From Antedon mediterranea (lineage: Eukaryota; Echinodermata; Crinoidea; Comatulida; Antedonidae), in assembly GCF_964355755.1 (NCBI RefSeq), contig NC_092674.1, forward strand, positions 22,036,001 through 22,100,000: a stretch of 64,000 nt of DNA, in the 5' to 3' direction. The notes under the pieces are model-generated. The model made no database searches and was not told the origin of the DNA. It saw only the letters and a program-made list of their open reading frames with translations. The position numbers and the translations under genes were made by a program. Shown here one piece after another: positions 26,154 through 39,600 of this stretch (its first letter is position 1; each line of letters opens with the position of its first letter).

Positions 26154-27657
26154 TTAACGCATATCTAGGGGCAACTTTTTAAGGTTTTTTTCTTCTAGTT
26201 CATCAACAATATGCGTTTTTCCCATAGCCTCTAATATTTTCTTCACATCTGCCCACTGGTTCACGCTGCTGTCCTGTCTTTCTCGCCATCGTACAAGTGC
26301 ATCAGTTGTTGATTCTACAATTTCATTGCGAAACTTTACTGCGATCTGGCATAATTCTGCATCATCAATAAGAAGCCTTGTGCAAAAATCTTTCCAGTGC
26401 TCGTCCATCATTTCAGAAATTATTAAGATTGCTAAGTCTGTTAAAAATCCTGTGGAAATAAAGCAAAGGAATCAGATTTGTATATATTTTTAATTATAAA
26501 ACTTTATAATATCATAGTAGAAAATTAGTCAAATAAAAGTTTAAAGATATATTACAAGAAAGCTACCGACGAATCATTGATCCACACACCTAGGCTAGTC
26601 AAAAGAAACATATGACCATTATTAACCAACCTTCGTTTAGGCCTAATTGTTCTGTAAATAAAACAAGTTTTCCTAAACATCCTTCATTATATTTATAGGC
26701 ATGTCTTTTGCAAAGAAGATCGCTGAGAGCAACACATTTTTGTTGTCTTAAGGCATTGATCATTATAGGAATCTGGTCTGAAGGTTGATTATTTCTCCAA
26801 GATATCAGGACTTCCATAATGCTGTCTTTGACGTCATAGTTATTGTTTGTAATATTAATAATGTCTCTCCATTCAATTCCAAGTCGCACTGCTAGCCTTC
26901 TCCACTCTGACTTTAAATTCTCGCAGATAAATAAGACATCCTGGTCATCAAAGCAATCTAGATAAATTATAATTTGGAAGATTAAAAGCATCAGTTAGAT
27001 AGTTTAAAATATTTTCTCAAATTCTAATAGTGAGACTAATACATGTTAAAAAGAAAAATGGATCTTCAAACGGACTTCCATTCACATTTTGTTCGTTCTT
27101 AATTTAATTTTTACAATAATTTATACAGAATTATTTGGGTTTTTTCTGGGAGCGGAAACTAATTGTAATACCTGTTCAACTGGACACATTATACAAGTAG
27201 GTTGGCTTTACTACGGTGCCAATAATAAGAGTATACAATGTCTATTGGACCAGTACTAAATCTAAGTACTTGTACACTGCCTTAGAAAAACATGTGAACA
27301 AACTAATTGCTTGTACAATTCATATTTCAGAAAGTTTTATCAAATTATACATCTCAACATGAATACCTGCATTTTTTAAACTTTCAGATTTTTCTTTTAT
27401 ATCCTCTATAAACGTGGAAGCAAGTTTTCTGTTGCCATGTTCAATAAGAGCAATACAAACTACTTCAAGTTGATTCAGTTCATTAATACAGTTTGTCCTC
27501 CAACATTTCATCATTTTTTCGGCTGCTTTAATTGACTCCATTTCCCTACCAAATGTATGTTTTACTTCAGTCCAACTCATCCCCAAACGAACACCAAATA
27601 TTTTCCAGTCATGGATCTCCTCAGCTACCTTTCTAATTGTTTTATCATCCACATAAC
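26154..27657 (-). other. Gene D, three tandem death domains
   Basis: Three exons, all phase 1 at their 5' side, each encode one death-domain fold. DD1 has IRKVAEEIHDWKIFGVRLGM, MMKCWRTN and ALIEHGNRKLAS. DD2 has LKSEWRRLAVRLGIEWRDI, VLISWRNN and ALRQQKCVALSDLL. DD3 has MMDEHWKDFCTRLLI, ALVRWRERQ and ILEAMGKTHIVDEL. The Trp and LG(M/I) helix-2/3 pattern and the later WR are typical. They could be a separate small gene, since a Met lies near the start of the DD1 frame, but the acceptor TATCTAATCTAG|GTTATG is in phase with the linker exon at 33442-33419. Known role: homotypic assembly of death-signalling complexes. Confidence 0.7.
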
Positions 27658-30600
27658 CTAGATTAGATAGCAAATACATCTCCACAAATTAGCACCTACT
27701 TTTTAAAAGCCACTGCCAATTCCAATATCTTTCTCAGTCAGTAAAGTCGTTTATCAACAATTTTGTTTAACTAGATGGTACACTCGCTTCGCTCGCGTAC
27801 CATAGGTCGTGCCCACAGATGTAATGGTTCTCGAATACACAGTAATTTCAGCGTAACAAAACTGGCGATTTCAAATGTACGTACCGCAGGACTATAATAC
27901 ATTGTCGTTTACAAGAAACGAATAAATAGACACGATGATTTATGTAGTCAACTAAAATTAGCACCCTGGGAATTACTTCCGAAGGAGAAACTTATCACAA
28001 AATGAGTCCAGATTTTATTTTTTGATTTGGACTCATTTAAAAAAACCCAATTTGTGTTTTGTATGTAACATTAGGGTTGAGGTATGGGAAAGCGGATAGG
28101 TACAAAGAGGAACAATTTTTAAATATATTCTTTATCCACTCAGTAACGAAATATTTTTTTCATGTTTTATAGGCCTATAAATAAAATACCTCTAAATACA
28201 GTAAAACATTTGCGATTTAATATTTTGTTAAAACTGTCACTGTCATAATCGATTGAAATATTAAAGTACATGTCACGATACACTACTACGACGTTTATAT
28301 TATTGGTAATTATTAATTAATACAAACGTTGAGAAGGAACTGTCAGTATAAAGTTTATTTGTATAATTATAATAATGTGTTTATATATCTAACAGTAGAG
28401 CCTATCCACAATCTCACTAATACAGTTTATTTGTATATATTTTTATATTACATCTAACAGTACGAACATTCACAGTAAGAAATGTTCGATTCAAATGAGG
28501 ACCAAAAATAGTTAATAGGTATTTACAGTATTGTCAACGTATTTCAAGTTTATTCTCAAAGGGCCCATATACTTATTTACCTACTGTATGTGTTAAACCA
28601 AGGGCTCATAAATTTACCTACTTGTGTTAAACCAAAGTCTGGCAGACAGAGATTGGGATGTTCCATTCATCGCAAATCAATACATTTGTATAATCGTATA
28701 TTAAATCTATCAAAATAGTATTTTTTAAAGAAAATCGGCCTGTCTTCAACATTATGATGCTGAACTCTAGCTGTTCAACCGGTTTTCAGCTATTAAAAAC
28801 AATTGTCGTAGGAGGAGATAGGAAAATGCGAAGCCTCCTCGCATTTTTGTGGCGGGTATTTTTCAAGATGGACATCCATTAGACAGTGTGTACCACGATC
28901 GGAAAACACCCCTATTTGGGCAAATCATTACACCTAAATTCGTTTTAATCGTCAATAACTAATTATCTAACTTAATTTAATTAGTAAACAGGGTTACATC
29001 AGGTGGTTAAAATCAGTAGGCCTACCGAAAGTACGAACCAACTTTATATACCATCGAGTAAAAATTCTAGAAGTAAGGCGCGATTTACCGAATTTTGCCC
29101 TTACGTAAATTTATATATAGATATATGGTTAACGCACATTCCAAGGAGAGGAATGTTGCAGCGCCCATGTGGCGGCTCTATATTGCTCTGTGCATAACAA
29201 CTTCGTATCTGTTTGCAGATGGTTTTTTTTCATCAAATAAGTTTTACTGGATGCTGGATTAGCAAATTGAGCACCATATATTCACAAATTTCTTATGTGG
29301 AAATAATCGTATCTTGGAGTAAATCGCAGTCGTTTTTCTTGTTGTTTCCTGAAGTTCAGCTAGGCCCTGCTTGTGCCTTTATTGTTTTAATTCAAACTCA
29401 TCACTGCCCAAGAACAATGGTCTACTAGCATCAGTGGGAAGCTAGCCCTGTACTTTCAATCTGACTGTGCATATTGTTATGTAAATGACCTTGTACACCT
29501 CATGCTTGAAGATCTGTTGTTGTCATGCTAATTAGCTATAGCTCTGAGTTTCTTCATGGTTTACAGGGCTGTGTAACCAACAACAATAACAGCTGTGAAC
29601 TTCTTGAAGAATCTTGCTTAATTATACAATCTTTTAAGTTGAACTCCAGTAGCTGTAGTATCCACCTATTACCAAGGAGGCCAAAAAGAAAAACCAGGCG
29701 TGGTACAAGAGCTGGGCGTGACAAACACACTAAAAACAATCTATCATTTCTGGACTTATCATCAAACTCTCTCTTATCTAAAAACAATATTAAATTTTGC
29801 AGTATTAATACAAGATCCGTTCGGAACAAAACAACAGAATTTGTGGATTTCGTTATCGAACATAATCTGGATGTTGTTGCCCTTTCGGAAACGTGGCTTA
29901 AACCAGAAGACACATCAGTTATAGGAAATATTACACCCAACGGATACTCTCTCAAACATGCTCCCCGTGCTGGTACTAAAAGAGGTGGTGGAGTTGCACT
30001 TCTTTACAAGGAAAGCATAGCGGTTAAATGTTATGACACGGGATTATTACCAAAATCATTTGAACTGCTAAATGTGGAAATAGTCAGCAATGAATCCTCA
30101 GTTTTCCTCGTAGCAGTATATCGTCCTCAAAGCAAATCAACGGGTTGCAGTCTAAATGTTTTCACTGAAGAATTCTCAACTTTGGTTGATCACTGAAGCC
30201 GGCTCCCATACTATTCGTTGGAGACTTTAACATCCATGTGGATATGCCAAATGATGCAGATGCAATTCATTTTCGGAATCTACTTGTAGCAAGCAGTCTT
30301 CAACAGCATGTGTCTACACCTACACACCGACATGGTCATACATTAGACTTGCTGATCACTCGTTCATCTGATCCTCCTGTTTTCTCAAACCTTAATGTCA
30401 TTGATGGTATATCAGATCACTATGCAATCACATGTAATCTCCTTATCAAGAAGCCACCCGTAATCACTAAATCCATCGAAACTCGTCATTGGAATGCTAT
30501 AAATTTTGAGACATTATGTAAAGATATCACACAGTCTGATCTCGGAACTTCGCTCTCAAATCTTGATTTATCAAGTAAAGTACGACTATATGTCACCACT

Positions 30601-33600
30601 TTGAGTGAACTTCTTGACAAACACGCACCACCGAAAAAGAGAACAGTAAAGGTCCGACCAAACACTAGTTGGTATAACAGTGACATCTATGCTGAGAAGA
30701 GAACAAAGCGTAAGCTTGAAAAGAAATGGAGAATCTCTCATCTGGAAATAGATCGTCAAGCTTACATTGCACAGAAGAGGAATGTCAATTCCATGGTAAG
30801 AAAGGCAAAGGCCAACTACTACATTGGCTTGTGTGAAGAACATGCAGCAGATCAGAAAGGACTTTTTAAAATTGTTAACCAACTCCTTCATCATCGCCAG
30901 GTATCACCTCTCCCAGATAGTCTTTCTGACTTAGATCTTGCGAACAGGTTCTGTCAGTTTTTCACAGACAAGGTCAAGATCATCAGAGACGACTTCAAGA
31001 TTGATGACATGTCATTTAATGAGCCTGTGACAGCTGTTCATCAGCATCTCACAACATTTACACCAGCATCTCAAGATGAGATCCGCAACATTCTGATGAA
31101 ATCACCAACAAAATCATGCAGGTTAGATCCAGTTCCTACTTCTATACTGAAGAAGTGTATAGACGCAGTCGTTCCAATAATAACGGAAATCATTAACCAT
31201 TCTCTTAATACCGGCATAGTGCCAGATGAACTGAAAATTGCTCACGTTCGTCCTTTAATAAAAAAGCAAAACTTGGATCATAACACGCTGAAAAATTACC
31301 GCCCGGTGTCGAATCTTTCTTTTCTTGGAAAGACTCTGGAGCGTGTAGTGACATCACGCATTACTCCATATCTTCAAAAGCATAATTTAAATGAGAATTA
31401 CCAGTCGGCATATCGTGCATGTCATAGCACGGAGAGTTCCCTTTTAAAGGTACAGAATGATTTGTTACAAGGAATGAATGATGGGAAAATAACGCTATTG
31501 GTGTTGTTGGATTTGTCAGCAGCGTTTGATACAGTTGATCACCAAAGACTGATAACCCGTCTGAGAAATCGCATTGACATAAATGGTGTTGCTCTTAACT
31601 GGTTCCAGTCATATCTTACAGGAAGACGTCAGCTAGTCTGTATCAATGATGCATTCTCAGATGAAGCTTGCCTGGAATATGGTGTACCACAGGGGTCAGT
31701 AATTGGGCCTGGCCAGTTTTCCATTTATACGCTTCCCCTTGGTGACATTATTCGCAAACACAGTCTACATTTCCATTTCTATGCAGATGATACACAGATT
31801 TATGTGTCAGTAAATCCAGTGCAAAGGGATGTTGCTGCAGCAATCAGTAAGATGGAAGCCTGTATAGAAGATGTTCGCAATTGGATGACAACAAATTACC
31901 TAAAGTTGAATGATGGAAAGACAGAGTTTATTATCGTCGGGTCTAAATGTAGCATCTCCAAAATCAACATCACACATATTAGAATCGGAAACTCTAACAT
32001 CGCTCCCTCATCGGTGGTCCGGAATCTGGGAATCATGCTGGATAGTAATCTCACTATGGAAGCACAAATAACAACTGTATCCAAAGCAGCATGCATATCG
32101 ATTAGGAACCTTGGTCGTATTCGCGGTAATCTTAACAAGAAAACAGCTGAATTGATTGTACACTCATTTTTCACTTCTAAAATTGACATTGGTAATGCCT
32201 TTTTGTTTGGCTTACCAAAATCTCAAATACAACGTTTGCAGCGCTTGCAAAATATGGCAGCTAGAATTGTAACTTATACAAAATCAAACGCTCACATAAC
32301 TCCTGTCCTGATGGATTTGCATTGGTTGCCTGTTCAACAACGTATTAAGTACAAACTTGCGTTGTTTGTATTCAAGATCCTAAATGACAGTGCTCCTGCT
32401 TATTTATCTGACCTTGTGGATCGTTACGAATCATCCCGCAGAGGCCTACGATCATTGTCACAAAACCTTCTTCAAGAGCGTAGAGCGAAAAATCAGTGGG
32501 GTCAGAGATCTTTTTACGTTGCGGCCGCAAGTGTATGGAACAGCTTACCAGCAACAGTTAAATGCTCAACTAGTCTAAACAGTTTCAAGACCAACCTAAA
32601 GACGTCGCTATTCGCTGATGTTCTCGCACGTTGTTAATGCACAAAGCGCCATGAGCGCCACATGGGTGGAGGATACCGGCGCTATATAAGTTTTCATTTA
32701 TTATTATTATTATTATTACTTTTACATAATGTAACCATTTCTCTTTGGAACAAATTACAAACATGCTCATTCAATCCTCATGTTTAAAAGGCTTTACTTT
32801 TCGAGAAAAATGTATACTCTTAATTGTAAATTAATGCTTTGGTCTAGTTAGATGCTCAAATAATTGAGAACACGTACCTGTTACATAAATTAGTAAACGG
32901 AATGCAGTGACTCCACACTGTGTCGGTCGGTTGGTCGGTCGGTCGGTAAACACTAATTCAAATTTGATCACGCGATTGCAGCCATGTATATGGTCTTGTT
33001 ATTTTACTGGAAACTTGGTTTTTGTGATGCACATTCACATGTATTGGAGTTATTATTGTTTTGTTGTTTTTGTATGTAATACTCAAAATTCTATGAAACT
33101 GCTTACCTTTGAGATGAGACTTTGTTGATATAGCTACAAAAATAAATAAATATAAATTCATAAAAAACCTACTACCTTCATTTATTTTACGTGGGAAGTA
33201 TAATACTGCTTACTAAACGGTGGATTAGAGCATTATTATAGCACAGCACAGTATTTGGATGATTATAAATTGTTATAAAAATATTAAACAACTTAAACAA
33301 ATTAACATGACATACGTAAGTTTACAGAATACACATTCTTTTTATTTTTGTAAATTTTTCCTAATTAAATCAGAACCACATACTGTAATTATTATTATCT
33401 ACTCTATACACTACTTACCATCATCTTGAGACTTGGAATTATCTATAAAAATATAAATATAATTATAGAGTAAATTGTTTGTTGTTTTACTGTTTATAGT
33501 TTCTTTTACTGCAGTTGAAAAAATAAATTTGTAAAGAAATCATAATGGCCGATAACATTACATTTTTTTTTTAAACGTTTAATTGTTTTAATCATGTGTA

Positions 33601-36600
33601 TAATAAATACACAAATAAAAAGTACATTTAAATTACCTTTTGGTAGTACATTTTCGCCAAACAATTTACGGTAAAGTTTTACTTCCATTTTATTGCTTCT
33701 ACAAGGTAACTCATCTTTGTCAAACTTGCGAATATTGTGCATATGAGCATTTTGAATGTTTGGACTACATGTACAAGGGATGCACATCCTTACTTCAAGA
33801 CCTCGCGCATCCTTCTGACTAAACACTTTCAATTCTTCTTGAAGGAAACAAAGAACCTAACACATAAAGTATCATTGTTATTTTCATTTTTTTTTTATGT
33901 ATTACTTGTGCTATAATTTATTTATTTGAGAATGGTCCAATAATAGTTTCAAAAATGAGAATATAAAGAGTTCTTAGAATATAAAAAAAGAAATTAGAAT
34001 AAGCTGTTATGTATCACTTTGTTATGCCTACCTTTTTACATGTGTCAGGTAGTGGCTTGTCATCTTCAGTACACTGTTGTTCTGGAAGACAGGCAGTGAA
34101 ACTCTTAGTTCTTACTATTGTTGTCTGAAAAAAAAACCCAAAACTGAACCTTATGTATGGTAGTTTGGCACAATCACTGTAAATCTATATTTTGTATCCA
34201 AGAGCTTGTTATTTCACACGTTAGTAGAAGATTGAATGAGTTTTCTTGACCTCTATAATCCATACAACTGACTGAATACTAATTACATTTGAATCTATTA
34301 TTATTTTACATATGACTAAGCTGTTTAAGAAACATTTTTTAATTTACAATAATGTGTAGAATAGATTTAAGTTGTATCGTTTTCAGTTTTAACATGTTTC
34401 TATTACACAATATATGATAAGTCAGTCCTAATTTGTTGACAGTATGCAGTATAATAGTACCGATTATAATATTTACCTGTAACATACGACAATGCTTAAT
34501 GGTAGCAACATATAGAATAACTAGATGATCAGCATCAATATTCATTTCTACATGCTCGTAGGAGAGTTGAGGTTCATAATCTTCCATTTGAAATTTTTCA
34601 ATGAATTTGGTTGCAGCACTTTGAAAGAGATCATCTGGAAGATATCTACCAAAATCATGAAAGAGAGAAACTGCACGCTTTTCTTCAAACTGTGGTAGTC
34701 CTTTGGCTTCTGGTTTCAAACGTGGTAGAACATAGAACATGCGTTCGCCATTCTGTAAATAAAACAATAATTAAGGAATAGAAAATGGAAATACGAGTTT
34801 CAACAGAAAAAAATTTTGTTTAGTATTATAAATACCTTTGTACTTTTTCGTTCAGTCATTAAACCAAACTTTTGCATGAGAGACACAAAGTCCTTCAAAG
34901 TCACATACTCTTTGAAATTTTTCAACAGATGTTCCAACAATTCACCTTTTAAAATACCGTATTCAAGATAATCCCAAGCGTCACTCATGTCTGGGTCCTA
35001 TTATGGTTAAAAACGAAGTTTAGTTTCACCATGTCAATTATGAGTAACTAGAAAGATTTCCATATCACAGCTAGTTTACCAAAACCCTAACCAAATCTAG
35101 TTTACAACATTCTAAGTAAAAGTTCAGTCGTTTTGATTCCCCATGCGTACAATAGAAAATAAAGTATGATAAACAAACGTACAAACTTTTTTTCTTGTTG
35201 AGAACATTTCATGATTTGAAAGATTGACTACTTTATTTTCAACGAGGCGGAACCGCGTTAAAAATAGAGCAATCAATCTTTCATCAAATGAAATATTCTT
35301 TCCATTTAACAAGGAATACAACATATTCAGTATTGCTTTATTACACATCTGATTGCATTCTTGCCATTTCATTGGTTAACTACGCATCATTTGTCGTTCA
35401 TTATTTTGTACAAATGAACAATGAGCGGCACTACGTTGTACGATAAACGGCGCTATTGATTGTTGCTGCTTCTTATGAAAATTCGAGTCTCTGCTGTACA
35501 CGCCGTCTATAACTGTTCTAATCTCCGTCCAATATTAGAGCCCTGCCTGTGAATGCTTCTCGGCATAGATTGAACGATGATTCAAGATAGACTTTTTACA
35601 GTAGTTTAATTTATAATTTGAATTTATTTAGATTTAGCTTAGAATTTTGTAGTGCTTTTTTTGCACAGAAATGTTCTACTGTCAAATTGTTTCTTAACTA
35701 TTGTATTGTGAGGCAATTTCAACACAAGCTTTGCTTTAGAAAACTGTGTATCTTTCATAATATGTACCTAACCTGAAACTCTGGATCTTTAACAGTGATG
35801 ATTGTTTTAAACACGTCAACAAGCCGCATCAAATCTATAACAATTATATCTTTTAGATTATTGTCATCGGGGTAGTAAAGAATCTCGCCAATGTCATGTA
35901 AGTACTCAAGCAGAACTCTGTGATCTTTTGTTACTCTACAGTTGTTTAACAAATCAAAGATCTAAAAGAAGTAAATTGGTGAAAAATGAATTAAAGACAA
36001 TCTAAAAAAGGTTAGTGGGTATAACAATTGTAGATATTGTATAGTTGAGTACTGTTATACTGTACTAATCATCGTTTATTAAACTTCTGGTATATTTTGT
36101 TTATGCTATTCGTGCTTTGTGTAATGACATATTAATACGTTTTTGATATAGTTCAACAAACTTGTCATACAAAATATTAAAAATACAAATACTTGGAAAT
36201 AGGCACAATTAAAATAAACATTATTTAGAAAAATATGCTTGTTTCTACCTTAGCAGTTGGTATATAGATGAAGTTCCTCTTTAAGCCTTGGATTTCCTGT
36301 TGGACTTGTAACCATTTTATTGGCAAAGTACGGATCATTTTCTTGGACAAATCAAGTATTTTTTCGATGATGTTAAAACCGTTGCTCTTGGCAAATGGTA
36401 GACTGTTTTCAATTGTAAAAATAATTGAACACACCATTGCCCTGTATGGTTTGCCTTTTAGAGCTTCTTGGATTGTTTTCTTTATTTCTGCAAGCTGTAA
36501 TGAAGTGAACCAGGGTGTCATCATTATTATCTAAATGTACTGTCATAATATAAACACGTGGCGGTAAAAAGATGTTTTGACAAGATTTTGAAAATATCAA

Positions 36601-39600
36601 AACAAAAATGAAATCAATTCTTCAGTTTGACAATTGTTAACAATAAAAACATACTATCTAAAAATACTTTCTCTATTATTTTACCTTGCGTTTCTTTTCT
36701 GCTTCACTACCTTTAAGGCCATTTAAATGTGTACCTATCAATAATACATGAGGACAAAGGAGACCTTCTATTTTCTTTGCGTCAGATCTACTGTTTGTGT
36801 ATATTGAACAAATCCAATAAAGGATGAAATCTAGATTTGTCATTCGATGTTTGTACATTTTACCCTAAATACAAAATTAACATCGTTAGATAAGTTTGAG
36901 ACTTGTATTTCCAAGAGAGTTGTAGGTATATCCATTTTAGTTGATTATTAATACATTACAATAAAGTGAAATTGATCACAGTCTATCACTTTAGGTTAAG
37001 TCAGTCATTGTGGGTTATCATTGAGAAAAGCATTCCTATTCTACATTCCACAACTGAACGTCTTTAGGGCTGTTTTTCCCAGTACCCTTTGTTGCATTTC
37101 CTAATAACAGCCGCATTTCCGGCAAATATTTCAAAACTTGTTCATTGGTCGACTCTACTAAAAGATTTAAGAGTAACCAAACTCGCCGGATTGTTTTGGA
37201 TAAGAAATTTGCAAAATGCAACAATGGGTACTTCCAAAAAAAGTTGTTGCCTACCTAGGGTAGAGGCTTCCCTGATTTAAACAAAAAAAACCTGTATTTA
37301 TCTATACTGTCAGATTGTGGTAAACATTCTTCGTATGAGAATGGCACAACTCATATTAGCGAAACACAACATCACTCAATAGCAAATTTCAGAGTTATTA
37401 ACTAAAAGTATGAATAGAGTGACAAAACATCCAGACAATTAAAGTAGTGGGATCTCCTATGGTAATAGAGTGCCAAGACCAATTAGAGAAGTGGAAGTTT
37501 AAGAGAAATATGGATTTCTAAATCAGTCATTGTATGCTTAACATGTTGTTGTGAATAACCAAAGTGCTGCCTCAAATAATAGGCGTTATGTTTTTATCAA
37601 TTATCAATTGTGACCAATTACAAATAATACAGTAAATAACTAAACAAGCACAAAATATGCTACGCCTTACAGTTGTTGGGTCCAAGACCATAGCTGGTGC
37701 CTCCAGATCATGACACAGGTTGAATACTACACAAATAACAGCAAATGAAACCATGAAGATCTACCGGTATGATATTATTATTATTATTAATTGAATTTTA
37801 CAAATGATGTGTATTGTTGTGTATAAAAAAATGTACTCGATTTGTTTAATGGTGCGCGGCAATTGCGAACTGCACACTGTCTAGCACATTCTATGTGAAT
37901 ACAAGAGAAAATACTTTACCCGCTGTATCACATGATAAATTGGTTGTCCTCCGAAGTCCCAAATATTCATCACAAACTTGTTATTAGACTCCTGGTTGTC
38001 ACTCCCTTCTTTCTGAAACTCAATCTCTAATAATTTATGGATGTTAGGAGGAATCTCTGACTGCATTTTTTCTTTCCCTTCTTCATATGCCAGTTCTAGT
38101 TTATAATTTAATAAAATTATACATTTTAATTCTTTTCAAATTCTGCAAATATGAATCAAAATTGCGCATTTGCTTTACATGTACTATGTTCTTTTTTTCT
38201 ATGGGTTCAAAAGGAAACTGCCTCCGCTCGAGTGCAGTTCAGTCGGATGTTGCACTGTTAACTCTACGCACACATAACCTTGATATTGTGTTTAAAGAAA
38301 AAACAAGGACAACACGTAAGGAATGAGACAATTGTGTTATGAGTTAGAACTCAATATCTCTACTACACTTACATTTTAGCTAGATTTCTTTTTCTATATC
38401 ATTGAAAGAGTATATACTTCTCTTTGTTTGCATATTTGTAGTTTGTATGCATAGTAGCTAGATAAAGGCGATTCCAAATATCAAGAATCTAATTGCCTAA
38501 ATTGTTTCAAATATAGTATTAATTTTCGAACGAATGTAATTTTATGGGATGGAATTACACTAGACTTACCTCCACATTCTTCATCTGTTTTTGTGGATAG
38601 GTCTGGATTTTGTGTTAACTGTGTTTCAACATGTGATTCTACAGTAGCATTTGTTAAAAGGGTTTCAGGTTGTTCTTCTCTTAAATCGTTTTCTGCGGAT
38701 ATTGTTGTATTTTGTTTTTCTTTCACCCGTTTTACCACTTCTCTTGCAATGACATTCTCGTATAGGCCTATGTCAGAAGCTTCAGCTTTAAAAAGTTGTG
38801 TTTGTTTCTTTATTATAAGTCTTGGTATTGTTGTTATACTTATTATTTTCATTATCAATACATACTCCCGAAAATACTATTATGTTCACATTTTTGCTGG
38901 TAATGTGAAGCGTGTGTGTCAAGTTTCATTAAATCACATTTATTGTTTTTAAATGTACAATTAAATTCAGAATTTCAGAAAATCGACGTACTGTAGTTAC
39001 GGTCGGCAACATCAGTTCATAAAATAAAAGTTATGTGCACAACTATTATAATATACCTGCTAGTCAACATTTGTGAACATTTTCCGAAAAACTGTGAACA
39101 ATTAAATAGAAAAGTGGATAGCCTAGTTATAGTATTACAGGTAGTATAGTTTGAGAATTAAAATTATTGTTATAAGATGTCGCTCTGTTCGCGCGTTTTT
39201 GCGCACACGTCTCTTGCAGACAGATCATTTTGTGCACGTAATTTAAGACTAAAGCATGGTTCTTAGGACACAACGACGTAATGTATCAACGCAATGTATC
39301 GATGCAAAGTGCCACTGTGTAATTATAAGTTGGAACCGAAAAAGAGATTGCAATATTTGAAAGCTTGTTACGTATCGTTGTACGGTATACTTACCAGTCT
39401 CTTGTGATTTTTCTTCCAAAATGATATCATCAACACTTTCTTGAGTGCACACCCTTGTTGTTGCTATGGCATCGGTAATGTCATGCTTTGGATTAAAACT
39501 GTAAAAGAAAATGTTTACTGCATTACAGTATATATAACTTAAAAACAAACAAGTAAAAATATGCAATTATTAAACCTCAATAATCACAGAAATAACGGAA

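Larger units (their letters stand above)
29124..32727 (+). mobile_element. CR1/L2-like non-LTR retrotransposon
   Basis: The element carries an endonuclease and a reverse transcriptase in one long frame, broken once, and ends in GCGCTATATAAGTTTTC followed by a TTA-repeat tail at 32698-32718. That tail style is typical of CR1/L2-type elements. It lies immediately beside the 5' end of a Helitron copy, inside the large intron of gene D and opposite to its transcription. The left edge is a guess; the 5' untranslated stretch of about 400 bp shows no ORF1. Confidence 0.8.

Noticed and set aside
35124-35372. 82-aa minus frame as an extra gene D exon
   Set aside because: The COR frame closes in phase without it, and parts match a diverged repeat near 52800.
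37036-37224. 62-aa minus frame between Roc exons
   Set aside because: It is intronic with no usable phase link to the neighbouring exons; I could not assign it to a domain.
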